This document shows positions 16,688 to 25,492 of a stretch of 57,691 nucleotides of DNA, one piece after another. Where the stretch lies: contig CAZLRZ010000002.1 of NCBI GenBank assembly GCA_964562165.1, forward strand, positions 1 to 57,691, read 5' to 3'. A program made the translations under genes and the position numbers. Position 1 is the first letter of the stretch, and every line of letters begins with the position of its first letter. The notes beneath the pieces are model-generated. The model searched no databases. It saw only the letters and a list, made by a program, of their open reading frames with translations, and was not told the origin of the DNA. Origin of the DNA: JAKQLP01 sp964562165 (GTDB taxonomy: Bacteria; Patescibacteriota; Dojkabacteria; B142; OLB20).

Positions 16688-18123
16688 AAGATTTAGAAAT
16701 GGTAATTGGACTAGAAATTCACGTCCAGACTAAAACAAATTCAAAAATGTTTTGCAGATGCGATGCTAAATATTTTCAATCTTCACCTAATTCTCATGTA
16801 TGCCCTGTTTGTTTAGGGTTACCAGGGGCATTGCCTGTACCTAATAAAGCAGCAATTGAAAAATGTATAAAATTAAGTTTGGCATTAAACTGCAAAATTA
16901 ATAAATTCTCCAAATTTGATCGAAAGAATTATTTTTATCCCGATTTGCCAAAGGGTTATCAGATTTCACAATATGATCTTCCTTTTGGATATGATGGCTT
17001 TTTAGAATATGATATTCACGGCGATTCTCATAGGATAAGAATAACAAGAGTTCATCAGGAAGAAGATACAGGTAAGTCAATTCACGAAAACAATGAAACA
17101 AAGTTAGACTTCAACAAATCAGGTGTTCCATTAGCTGAAATTGTTACTGAGCCAGACTTTTCAAATGTCGAAGAAGTTAATTTGTTTGCAAAAAGATTAA
17201 AACAAATTGTTAAATATTTGGATATATCGGACGCCGATATGGAAAAAGGTCAAATGCGATTTGAGGTTAATATCTCGCTTCGTGAAGCCGGTACTAAAAA
17301 ATTGCCGAACTACAAAGTCGAAATTAAAAACATTGGTTCGATATCGGTTTTAGAAAAAGTTATTAAATATGAATTTGAAAGACAGTCCGAAATCCTCAAT
17401 AAAGGCGAAACCCCAATACAAGAAACACGTGGTATTAAAGATATGTCTGGAAAGACGTTTAGTCAAAGAATTAAAGAATCTTCTGATGATTATAGATACT
17501 TTCCAGAACCAGATATTCCACCAATTATATTTACTGACGAACAAATTGCAGAAATTAAGTCACAAATAATTGAGTTACCTCAAGAAAAGAAGGACAGATA
17601 TATCAAAGCCTATGGCATTGAACCATCTACTGCGGAAACAATTATTTCAAAAAAGCAAAAAGCTGATTGGTTTGAAGATGCAATTAAAGATGTTAAAGAT
17701 GCAGATATCGTAAAAGAAGTCGCAAAATGGTTTATAGGTGATGTGTCTGCTTTAATGAAAGCTAAAAAAGTAAAGTTAAAAGATTTAAAGTTAAAACCCT
17801 CTACCCTATTAAATTTGGTTTTAATGCTAAAATCCGGGAAAGTCTCTGGATCAATTGCCAAACAAATTTTATCTGCAATATTTGAAACCTCTGAAGATCC
17901 TGAAGAATATGCAATAAAAAACAATCTTTTGGTTATAAATGACGATAAAGCCATAGAAGCGATTGTAAAACAAGTAATTGATGACAATCCCAATGTTGTT
18001 AAGACAATAGAAAAGAATCCTAATGCGACAAAATTTTTAATCGGCCAAGTTATGAAAGCTACTAAAGGCAAGGCTAATCCTAAATTAGCAGAATCTTTAA
18101 TAAATAAGCTTCTTGGTATCTAA
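16684..18123 (+). CDS. gatB: Asp/Glu-tRNA amidotransferase subunit B
   Basis: A 479-residue GatB, which phosphorylates the misacylated tRNA and accepts ammonia from GatA. The N-terminus VIGLEIHVQTKTNSKMFCRC carries the first cysteines of the zinc site, completed by CPVCLGLPGALPVPN; SKFDRKNYFYPDLPKGYQIS is a family hallmark, and RVHQEEDTGKSIHE holds metal ligands. The C-terminal YqeY-like tail domain (about 400-479) is complete. Start overlaps gatA by four bases, so translation is likely coupled. Confidence 0.97.
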   Translation: MKDLEMVIGLEIHVQTKTNSKMFCRCDAKYFQSSPNSHVCPVCLGLPGALPVPNKAAIEKCIKLSLALNCKINKFSKFDRKNYFYPDLPKGYQISQYDLPFGYDGFLEYDIHGDSHRIRITRVHQEEDTGKSIHENNETKLDFNKSGVPLAEIVTEPDFSNVEEVNLFAKRLKQIVKYLDISDADMEKGQMRFEVNISLREAGTKKLPNYKVEIKNIGSISVLEKVIKYEFERQSEILNKGETPIQETRGIKDMSGKTFSQRIKESSDDYRYFPEPDIPPIIFTDEQIAEIKSQIIELPQEKKDRYIKAYGIEPSTAETIISKKQKADWFEDAIKDVKDADIVKEVAKWFIGDVSALMKAKKVKLKDLKLKPSTLLNLVLMLKSGKVSGSIAKQILSAIFETSEDPEEYAIKNNLLVINDDKAIEAIVKQVIDDNPNVVKTIEKNPNATKFLIGQVMKATKGKANPKLAESLINKLLGI

Positions 18124-18178
18124 CGAAATTAGAAATTGAATTCTTCCTCAAATATAGATAATATTGTTCTATATTAAA

Positions 18179-18639
18179 GTGATATTATTGAAAATAATAA
18201 TTCCCTTACTTGTTTTGGTTTTTTCTGTCTTTTTAACTACGGGTAATGTCTTTGCTANNNNNNNNNNNNNNNNNNNNNNNNNNNNNNNNNNNNNNNNNNN
18301 NNNNNNNNNNNNNNNNNNNNNNNNNNNNNNNNNNNNNNNNNNNNNNNNNNNNNNNNNTTCGAGCCTAAAACTAACTATACTCTTTCAAAAAACTATGAAA
18401 TGACATTAGCTACGCAGGTTGTTGCCGCAGCCTACGAACGAAACTATGTTAACAATATTGAAATTCCTATTGTGTTAAATAAAGAATTCGAAGTTACCCC
18501 AACATTAGATTCATTTGCCTCAAGTAAAAATACATACAATTTGTTAAGTGTCGGTATATATATAGTTTTGGGTGCTATGGTATTAGCCTTAGTAGTATTA
18601 GCGATACGTAGGTTTTTGGATTATTTAGAAAAAGATTAA
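18179..18639 (+). CDS. Exported protein with C-terminal membrane anchor, interrupted by an assembly gap
   Basis: Before the gap an open frame encodes a hydrophobic signal segment (ILLKIIIPLLVLVFSVFLTT, then GNVFA). After the gap a frame open from the first base reads FEPKTNYTLSKNYEMTLATQ and continues through a polar region to one transmembrane helix (YIVLGAMVLALVVLAIRRFL) and a short charged tail ending at 18639. I infer that the two parts are one gene whose middle is missing. The start is uncertain: GTG at 18179 (used here), TTG at 18188 or TTG at 18164 are all in frame. The layout, signal peptide, ectodomain and C-terminal helix, suggests a surface protein; no family is recognisable. It lies 15 bases before the debranching enzyme gene. 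Confidence 0.5.
18258..18357. other. Assembly gap (100 N), flanks not duplicated
   Basis: Exactly 100 N. The flanking sequences differ, so this is a real gap of unknown length inside the exported-protein gene. Confidence 0.95.
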
Positions 18640-18654
18640 AATTGTTAACTGCCC

Positions 18655-20580
18655 ATGAAGAATGAATATTTATTAACTAATCAAATCGGAGGATATTCTT
18701 CTAGCGATCTTGTCGATGGAAATTCGCGAAAATACCACGGATTACTCATAGTTTCGGATGAAAATCTCAATAGAAAAGTGATAGTAGGATCTGTCGAAGA
18801 GAAGTTAACAATAAATAACAAAGAACATTACTTAAATACTTTCAACTTTAAATCCGGTGTTAAATCTCCCGATGGGTTAAGTTACATTAAAAAGTCGGTT
18901 ATAAAGTCTAATGCAATTGCAATTGAATATTTGGTAGATGATTTGAAAATTGTTAAGGAAATTAATCTTTCACAAGAAAATAATTCGATCACTATTAAAT
19001 ATGAAATAAATAATAAAACCCCCATTAAGCTTGATGTGTCGCCCTTTATAACTAATCGAAGCATACATAGCTTGAAGAAATTTTCTAATAAAGATTTTTT
19101 TAAAACAAAAAAATACCTTAATACTTTAGATATTGAGCTATCAAAGAACGAAGAACTATCAATTAAAGTCTTGTCCTTTAACCCCCAAAGTTTATTGAAT
19201 ACTAATTATTATATTGATCTTGAGCAGACTGTTTACAATGATTTTAAATATAGAATTGAAGAAGAACGCGGATTAGATTCGATTGAAGATCAAATCAAAG
19301 TTGGGACTTTTCAATATGAATTCGAACCTGGCGACAACTATATTACTTTGCAGTTTAACTATGTTGATGTTTTTAAAGATGAACCGGGAAAAATAAGCAA
19401 TAGTCTAAAGCCTACTATTGAAATGACTGATGATGATAAACCCGATAAAAATACATTTAAAAACTTTAGGAAATATTTGATCGAAAAATCGGATGACTTT
19501 TTGATTGACTATAATAATCGAAAATCAATTGTTGCAGGCTATCATTGGTTTAACGACTGGGGCCGCGATACTTTTATTTCCTTTAAGGGCCTTTTACTTG
19601 TTACTAAAAAATATGATTTTGCAAAAGAGCTTTTATTGTCTTGGGCAAAAGTCCTAAAAAACGGACTAATCCCCAATGAACTTACTAGTAAGTCATATAA
19701 TTCGATTGATGCAAGTTTATGGTTTATCGTCTCTGCATATTATTACTTTATTGAAACTAAAGATTCAGAAACAATTTTGAATCTATCTGATGAATTTAAT
19801 CAGATAATTTCTGAATATATTAACGGAACGGATTTTGGTATTCACATGGATAGTAAAGGATATATAACCTGGGATGATAAAAAAGTTTCTCTCTCTTGGA
19901 TGGATTCTTCGATTAAGGGAAAGTCGGCTACTGGAAGATTTGGCTACCTAATTGAAATTGAGCTTTTATGGTATAACGCACTAAAAATATTAGAGTTTTT
20001 TGAACAGAAAATAAAATTAACCTGCTTAATTAAAAACTTAAAACCCATAATAAAAAATCTACATAAAAATATAAATAAAGATTTCTATATTGAAAAAATT
20101 GGGTTTGTATATGACTATATAAATGATTCTCAAAAGAACGATCAAATAAGGCCAAATGTTCTACTGGGCTTGGCTTTGCCTTTTAAAGTCTTCCCCAAAA
20201 TTAGAGGGGAAAAGATATTACAAACAGTAGAAAAAGAATTGTTAAATGATTTTGGAATATATACGCTTTCACCAAACGATCCGGCCTTTATATCTTCATA
20301 TAAGGGCACTCTTGAAGAAAGAGACAAAGCCTACCATAATGGAGCAATTTGGCCGTATTTACTTGGGTTTTATTATGTAGCTTTATTCAATTACAAAGGG
20401 AAATCTGCTCAACCCGAAATTAAAAAAGGCTTAACAAAGTTTTATGACGTTATTAAAGAAAAGGGTTTAAATTATTTGCCCGAAGTTTTTGATCCAACTG
20501 CAAAGGATCCGGACGGAACGTTATCTCAGGCATGGAATTATGCCTTATTTCTTGAAGCTTATTATGTTTTAGAAAAATAG
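18655..20580 (+). CDS. Amylo-alpha-1,6-glucosidase-like glycogen debranching enzyme
   Basis: A 641-residue protein with the two-part layout of bacterial GDE (GH133) enzymes. The N-terminal domain begins EYLLTNQIGGYSSSDLVDGN and has RKYHGLLIVSD, the usual GDE start signature. The C-terminal (alpha/alpha)6 domain has YHWFNDWGRDTFISFKGLLL, WLDASLWF-like DASLWFIVSAYYYF, and GAIWPYLLGFYYVAL near the end. It would cleave alpha-1,6 branch points of glycogen or similar glucans. No signal peptide, so cytoplasmic. One base separates it from the GH15 gene, so the two act as a debranching and exo-hydrolysis pair. Confidence 0.88.
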   Translation: MKNEYLLTNQIGGYSSSDLVDGNSRKYHGLLIVSDENLNRKVIVGSVEEKLTINNKEHYLNTFNFKSGVKSPDGLSYIKKSVIKSNAIAIEYLVDDLKIVKEINLSQENNSITIKYEINNKTPIKLDVSPFITNRSIHSLKKFSNKDFFKTKKYLNTLDIELSKNEELSIKVLSFNPQSLLNTNYYIDLEQTVYNDFKYRIEEERGLDSIEDQIKVGTFQYEFEPGDNYITLQFNYVDVFKDEPGKISNSLKPTIEMTDDDKPDKNTFKNFRKYLIEKSDDFLIDYNNRKSIVAGYHWFNDWGRDTFISFKGLLLVTKKYDFAKELLLSWAKVLKNGLIPNELTSKSYNSIDASLWFIVSAYYYFIETKDSETILNLSDEFNQIISEYINGTDFGIHMDSKGYITWDDKKVSLSWMDSSIKGKSATGRFGYLIEIELLWYNALKILEFFEQKIKLTCLIKNLKPIIKNLHKNINKDFYIEKIGFVYDYINDSQKNDQIRPNVLLGLALPFKVFPKIRGEKILQTVEKELLNDFGIYTLSPNDPAFISSYKGTLEERDKAYHNGAIWPYLLGFYYVALFNYKGKSAQPEIKKGLTKFYDVIKEKGLNYLPEVFDPTAKDPDGTLSQAWNYALFLEAYYVLEK

Positions 20581-20581
20581 A

Positions 20582-22636
20582 ATGTATTCAACTGCCCTAG
20601 TATTATCAAATAAAAAGCTATTAATAAATATTGACTATAATGGCAATACAAAGGACGTTTACTTCCCCAATGTGGGAGAAGAAAATCAGCTATCCTCGAA
20701 TGTAAACCCGGTATTCTTTTTTGTTGAGAATGAAAAAGTTGAAGTAAATACAGAAAATTTCAATATCGAAATTAACTATTTAGCAGATTCATTAATTGGC
20801 GAGATAGTTTACACAGAAAAAAAAGGTAGGTTTAAATGCAAAATCGACAATATTATTTTCGAAAAGGAAACGATTTTTTTTAGACATATAACTCTTGAAA
20901 ACCTTTCTGATAAGCCCCTCGAGATTAAAGTCATCTTCCAAAATAATTTTTCACTTTTGGAAAATTCTATTGGTGATACCGTGATTTGGTATCAGCCTGA
21001 AGGTTTCTTATGGCATTATAAAAAGAAAAGGCATATTGCTATAGGTTCTAATTCTAAATTCTACCAAATGTCGTGTGCTGCGAAATCGGATAACGAAGGT
21101 AATGGATCAATCCCAAATGATAAAGGTGAGTTGGATTTTAATCCCGTTAGTACTGGAGATGTTTCTTCGTGCATTTCCTTTTTCTCAGATTTAGGGGCAA
21201 AAAGCCGCGATAAACATTTACTTTTTTATTGTTTTTCAAAAAACAAAGACGATCTAATTAAATCAGTTAAAAAGGCGCGCAAAACTAATCCAAGTTATTT
21301 AATTCAGAAGCAAGAAATCGCTTCTAGCCAGTTTTTGGATGATTTTGTAAATATAAAAAATGTTGCCTTACTTGCAGAAAAGTTCACAAATGAAGATCTT
21401 GCTCAAATAGTTAAGGATTATCAAAGATCAATTTTAATACTCCATTCGCAAACAAATAATAATGGGCTTGTTACCGCAGGTAATGATGGGCAATTTTTGA
21501 AAATCAACGGGAAAGACCATTATTCATACTTTTGGCCTCGTGATGGCGCCTTTGTCGCTGATGCGTTGCTAACCATTAAAGACATGAAGCAATTTTCAAA
21601 AGTAATGAATGCCTCACTAGACTTGCTTAATGAAAAAGGCTTCTTCTACCATAAATATTTACCTTCCGCAAAAAAAGGCACGGAATCGTTAGGAAGCACC
21701 TGGCATAGTTATATTTCTGAATCCGGTGAAGAAATCATCCCAATTCAACAAGATGCAACTAATATTTGGTTATATGAATTAAGTAAATTTCTAAAATTAA
21801 ATAATACTAAAGAAGCTCTTAATAAGTACTCGGGTTATATAAAAAAGCTTGTGAAGTTTTCTTTGAAGTTCAATTTCCTAACAACTAAACTCACTTCAAA
21901 TATTGCAGAATACTCAATCGGATTTAAAAACAAACCGATTGTTAATTTCAAACAATATAACAAAACCTCGCTACCGTTACCTAGCTATGATATTTGGGAG
22001 CAATACTATGGGGTGTTCACGTTTAATGCCCTGCTTGTATATTTCTCTTTGAAAAATTCTTTGCAAATACTAAATGAATTAGGTGAAAACAAGCTTGAAA
22101 AAGAAGTTTCTGATTATCTAATGAAATTAAAAGAAGATATTTCGACATATTTAATCGAGGATGGAAAGTTTATTAAAGGTATAAGGTACGATCGCGATAC
22201 TGTTTCAATTATCAAAGACTATAGCGCAGATTCGAATTTGTACTTAATCGCAATCATGGACTCTGATAATGAATTTGATTTCAGTAGAACCATTCAAGAT
22301 TATGATTCTCGTCTATTTATTCAAAATCACATAGGTGGAGTTGCTAGAAAAGAAGATGACCACTATCTAAGAGTAGCTAAGGATCTTACCGGCAACCCCT
22401 GGTTTTTATCTACAATGTGGAGAGGTCGATTGGCCTTGAAGTATGGAGATTTTGAGTTCGCCAAAAAGATATTACTCTTTGTAATGTCGCATTTTGATTC
22501 AACCGGGTTAATTTCAGAGCAAATTGATCCATTATCTGGGTATTGTTATGGAATTAAGCCATTGACTTGGTCGCATGCAGAATATCTGCTTTTTGTGAAA
22601 TCTTTTGTAAAGTATTTGAAAACTACAGCTAAGTAG
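20582..22636 (+). CDS. Glycoside hydrolase family 15 protein (glucoamylase/glucodextranase-like)
   Basis: A 684-residue enzyme. A beta-sandwich N-terminal part (about 1-250) includes the NTKDVYFPNVGEENQL segment typical of prokaryotic GH15 proteins. The catalytic (alpha/alpha)6 barrel has HYSYFWPRDGAFVADALL, a Glu-containing loop around LPLPSYDIWEQYYGVFTF, and a second acidic segment near the end (GLISEQIDPLSG), consistent with the family's paired catalytic glutamates. It releases glucose from non-reducing ends of alpha-glucans. No signal peptide. Together with the preceding debranching enzyme it would turn stored or acquired glucan into glucose; glycogen, maltodextrin and trehalose are possible substrates. 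Confidence 0.88.
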   Translation: MYSTALVLSNKKLLINIDYNGNTKDVYFPNVGEENQLSSNVNPVFFFVENEKVEVNTENFNIEINYLADSLIGEIVYTEKKGRFKCKIDNIIFEKETIFFRHITLENLSDKPLEIKVIFQNNFSLLENSIGDTVIWYQPEGFLWHYKKKRHIAIGSNSKFYQMSCAAKSDNEGNGSIPNDKGELDFNPVSTGDVSSCISFFSDLGAKSRDKHLLFYCFSKNKDDLIKSVKKARKTNPSYLIQKQEIASSQFLDDFVNIKNVALLAEKFTNEDLAQIVKDYQRSILILHSQTNNNGLVTAGNDGQFLKINGKDHYSYFWPRDGAFVADALLTIKDMKQFSKVMNASLDLLNEKGFFYHKYLPSAKKGTESLGSTWHSYISESGEEIIPIQQDATNIWLYELSKFLKLNNTKEALNKYSGYIKKLVKFSLKFNFLTTKLTSNIAEYSIGFKNKPIVNFKQYNKTSLPLPSYDIWEQYYGVFTFNALLVYFSLKNSLQILNELGENKLEKEVSDYLMKLKEDISTYLIEDGKFIKGIRYDRDTVSIIKDYSADSNLYLIAIMDSDNEFDFSRTIQDYDSRLFIQNHIGGVARKEDDHYLRVAKDLTGNPWFLSTMWRGRLALKYGDFEFAKKILLFVMSHFDSTGLISEQIDPLSGYCYGIKPLTWSHAEYLLFVKSFVKYLKTTAK

Positions 22637-22654
22637 TTTAAAATGAAAACATTA

Positions 22655-22770
22655 ATTATCAAGAGACAGTTAGGGATCTAGCCCAATGATCTGTCGGCAA
22701 CCAGCTAAAATCTTTCAAAAAAGCATCTGGTGCCAATTCTAGTCCTAAAGAAATTTAGGAGAAGATAACA
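22655..22770 (+). ncRNA. SAM-I (S-box) riboswitch
   Basis: The region upstream of metK carries the S-box core in order: TTATCAAGAG at 22656-22665, AGGGA at 22672-22676, GCCCAATGAT at 22681-22690, CGGCAACCAG at 22695-22704, then GGTGCCAATTCTAG at 22729-22742. P4 is a perfect hairpin, TCCTAAA (22743-22749) with TTTAGGA (22754-22760) closed by GAAA. P1 pairs TTATC (22656-22660) with GATAA (22764-22768). It binds S-adenosylmethionine, the product of the downstream gene, so feedback control of metK is expected. Confidence 0.95.
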
Positions 22771-22789
22771 AAAACAATCCTTTATCTTC
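22761..22789 (+). promoter_or_regulatory. Expression-platform hairpin that competes with riboswitch helix P1
   Basis: GAAGATAA (22761-22768) can pair with TTATCTTC (22782-22789) in an 8-bp stem. The first arm contains the 3' strand of P1, so the two structures exclude each other. No second hairpin with a T-tract follows before the ATG at 22823, so whether control is by termination or by translation is unclear. Confidence 0.6.
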
Positions 22790-22822
22790 ACAATTTAATA
22801 TTTTATATTTTAGGTATATACA

Positions 22823-23887
22823 ATGAATATATCCTTAGATATGTACTCAATTGAGAGTGTTACAAATGGTCACCCAGATAAGGTTTGTGATCAAATTTCC
22901 GATGCCATACTTGATGCCTGTTTAGAGCAAGACCCATATTCAAGAGTAGCAATAGAAACTTTTGGAGGTCATAATTTGTTAGTAATAGGCGGAGAACTTA
23001 CAACTACAGCCGAGATTGACTATAAAGCAATTGCACAAAAAGTTTACTCGGAAATTGGCTACAAAGACAAATTAGAAATCATCACCAGAATTGTTAAGCA
23101 ATCTCCTGATATCTCAATGGGAGTTGATATCGGAGGCGCCGGAGATCAAGGCATAATGTATGGATACGCAACGAATAAGACAAAAGATTATTTACCTTTT
23201 GGTTATGGTTTAGTTAACAAATTCACAAAAGGTCTAGAGGTTTTACGAAATTCCGGAAAGGCTGATTGGCTAATGCCCGATGGAAAGGCACAGGTGACTA
23301 TCAATAAAGGTAAACTTAAAACAATATTAATTAGTACCCAACATAAAAAAGAGATCGATCTAAAGACCATTGAAAAAGAATTAAAAGAAAAACTAATTTA
23401 CCCTGTTTTAAAAAACGAGGGAATAGATCACGAAGGAATCGAAATTTTAATTAACCCAACCGGATTGTTCGTTCAAGGAGGCTTCGAGGCTGACACAGGC
23501 CTTACAGGCAGAAAAATCATGGTAGATACATATGGTGGACAGTTCCCTCATGGAGGCGGATGTTTTTCCGGGAAAGATCCAACCAAAGTCGATCGCTCCG
23601 CTGCTTATATGTGCAGATTTGTAGCCAAAAACCTTGTTGCCAACGGTTATGCTAAAGAATGTTTGGTTTCTGTTGCATACGCAATTGGCAGAGCAGACCC
23701 ACTAATGGTTACTGCGGTTGATGGTGATGGTAATAAAATAGCGGATGAAGTCTTAAAGAAATTTGATTTTAGACCTCTCGCTATAATCGAAAAATTGCAA
23801 CTCAGAAATCCAATCTATCAAAAAACCGCAGCCTATGGGCATTTTACTAAGGAAGATTTGCCTTGGGAGAAGATTGTGACTTTATAA
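22823..23887 (+). CDS. metK: S-adenosylmethionine synthetase
   Basis: A 354-residue MetK, somewhat shorter than the usual 380-400. It makes SAM from methionine and ATP. Present motifs: ESVTNGHPDKVCDQISDA (methionine/ATP site), GGAGDQGIMYGYA, the GGQFPHGGGCFSGKD loop and KVDRSAAYMCRFVAKN. The C-terminus (LPWEKI) is intact, so the shortness comes from small internal deletions. A SAM-I riboswitch precedes it. The 3' end overlaps the convergent P-loop kinase gene by 41 bases, the longest such overlap in the window. Confidence 0.96.
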   Translation: MNISLDMYSIESVTNGHPDKVCDQISDAILDACLEQDPYSRVAIETFGGHNLLVIGGELTTTAEIDYKAIAQKVYSEIGYKDKLEIITRIVKQSPDISMGVDIGGAGDQGIMYGYATNKTKDYLPFGYGLVNKFTKGLEVLRNSGKADWLMPDGKAQVTINKGKLKTILISTQHKKEIDLKTIEKELKEKLIYPVLKNEGIDHEGIEILINPTGLFVQGGFEADTGLTGRKIMVDTYGGQFPHGGGCFSGKDPTKVDRSAAYMCRFVAKNLVANGYAKECLVSVAYAIGRADPLMVTAVDGDGNKIADEVLKKFDFRPLAIIEKLQLRNPIYQKTAAYGHFTKEDLPWEKIVTL

Positions 23888-24470
23888 GAGTTTTAATATA
23901 AGGGATAACTTCATTAAATAAAGTTGTATCATCCTTAATTTCGAAAGCTCTTCCGAGTTTGTTGTATTTCGGAATTACATCAATGTATTTTTGAATTCTT
24001 ACAGATTCTATTTTTGCGAGAGTCATTCTATCTCTCAGCATCTTTTTAGCATCAACTAAATCTTGCCCTTTTAATGAATCATAATTATATCTCGCCTTCA
24101 TTCTGTCAGCTAATAATTTGAGATTGGTTGGAGATACGTATAATAAAATTGGTATAAATCCTAAGTCCATTTTTAAAAGTTTTTCCATGCTCTCAAGAGT
24201 AACTGCCATTACTAGATTTTCGTGTTTTTGTAAATCGCTTTTTTCCCAAACATAAATATAACCTAAGTATTTTAACTTAAAAAAATATAAATCCAAGTTG
24301 CTCTCGATCTCACTTCTGCTTTTGAACTTTATAGCTTTGGAATCTTTTTCACTCGGCCTTTGTTTTCTATCTGTTGTCTTAGGTAATTCATAAAACCTTA
24401 AATTTTTAGCTAGACACTCCTCAAGGAAGGTTTTTCCTATACCTGAAGTTCCAGTTATAAGTATTTTCAT
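23847..24470 (-). CDS. Guanylate-kinase-like P-loop kinase; candidate phosphomevalonate kinase
   Basis: A 207-residue P-loop protein. Walker A is GTSGIGKT at residues 7-14. The next segment, KTTDRKQRPSEKDSKAIKF, recalls the substrate-binding part of guanylate kinase (TTRxxRxGExxGxxY), and the later RMTLAKIESVRIQKYIDVI recalls its lid and C-terminal helix; the identity is too low to call it Gmk. It is the last gene of a tight run after mevalonate kinase and mevalonate diphosphate decarboxylase, overlapping the latter by ATGA. Between those two enzymes a phosphomevalonate kinase step is needed and no GHMP-type gene for it is present here. Animal phosphomevalonate kinase is also an NMP-kinase-fold protein. 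That role is my inference from context, not from sequence similarity. Confidence 0.6.
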   Translation of the reverse strand: MKILITGTSGIGKTFLEECLAKNLRFYELPKTTDRKQRPSEKDSKAIKFKSRSEIESNLDLYFFKLKYLGYIYVWEKSDLQKHENLVMAVTLESMEKLLKMDLGFIPILLYVSPTNLKLLADRMKARYNYDSLKGQDLVDAKKMLRDRMTLAKIESVRIQKYIDVIPKYNKLGRAFEIKDDTTLFNEVIPYIKTLIKSQSSPKANLP

Positions 24471-25492
24471 AATATATGATCTTCAGTTAAATAAGCACCT
24501 TTGTATGGTTTATTAACAATAATTGATTTCACAAAAGAATTTCCCAAAAGTTCAGATTTTAGACCTTCAAGGTTCTTTGAGTCAGTTATAACATGCACGT
24601 TTGCACCTGCATCAATAGTGAAATATCCATAAATGTTTTTTTCTTCTCTTAAACTAATTAACTGCTTTAAAATTGATATAGTTCCAGGTTCAAAGTAAAA
24701 CAAGGGTGGTTTTTGAGTCATCATTACAACGTGCATTGAAATGGCATCTTCTTCGATGCAATCCCCTAAAAGCTGTAAATCCTTTTTTGATAAAGCATCC
24801 TTAAGTTTTTGTGTTCTTGAGGGTAATTCGGATTGTCTAGCTGTCATGAATGGACTTGTTTCCGAAGCCATGTGTCCTTTAGAACTGGACACTTTCTTTT
24901 TTGAAGGGTCAACTATACAAACTAAATCGTACAAATCCCAGTAGTTTTCATCATATAATTGAACAGCAAAACTTTCGTCGTGAGTTTTCCCTGAAGTAAA
25001 CTCAACAAATCCCCCGTAAACGGATCTAACTGCAGAACCGGAACCGCATAAGCGGACTTGTTTTGAAAATTCTTTTTTATCTAAAAATAGATCCTCTTTA
25101 TCAAACAGATTTAATAAGCAAGCTGTTAAAGCACAGAAGCCTGAAGCTGAACTAGCTATCCCTGCGTCAGAGGGGAAGCTGTTTTCGGATTTTATATGAA
25201 CTTTTGTTGTTATGTTAGTTAAGCCGCGTATTCTCTCTATTTGGTTGTATACATCTTTTGCTTTTATGTCGTTATTTTTATCAAGAATTGTATATTTATT
25301 TGAATTAAATTCTTTTAGTTCTACTAAGTCATCTTGTAAATTAGGATCTAAGAAACCAGTTGTCTTTGTTAAACACTTATCCATAGTCATGGAAATACTA
25401 GGGTTGAGAGGCAAAAACAATTCGTTATCAGTTCTACCCCAATATTTTATAAAAGCAATATTAGCGGGAGCTATCGCAGTTACTTTTTTCAT
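24467..25492 (-). CDS. mvaD: Diphosphomevalonate decarboxylase family enzyme
   Basis: A 341-residue GHMP enzyme. The N-terminus APANIAFIKYWGRTDNELFL and LPLNPSISMTM is the family hallmark; the ATP loop is PSDAGIASSASGFCAL, followed by RLCGSGSAVRSVYGGFVEF. The family makes isopentenyl diphosphate from mevalonate 5-diphosphate with ATP; some members instead decarboxylate mevalonate 5-phosphate, and I cannot exclude that. Its start overlaps the mevalonate kinase gene by 32 bases in another frame, and its end overlaps the P-loop kinase gene by four bases. Confidence 0.93.
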   Translation of the reverse strand: MKKVTAIAPANIAFIKYWGRTDNELFLPLNPSISMTMDKCLTKTTGFLDPNLQDDLVELKEFNSNKYTILDKNNDIKAKDVYNQIERIRGLTNITTKVHIKSENSFPSDAGIASSASGFCALTACLLNLFDKEDLFLDKKEFSKQVRLCGSGSAVRSVYGGFVEFTSGKTHDESFAVQLYDENYWDLYDLVCIVDPSKKKVSSSKGHMASETSPFMTARQSELPSRTQKLKDALSKKDLQLLGDCIEEDAISMHVVMMTQKPPLFYFEPGTISILKQLISLREEKNIYGYFTIDAGANVHVITDSKNLEGLKSELLGNSFVKSIIVNKPYKGAYLTEDHIL

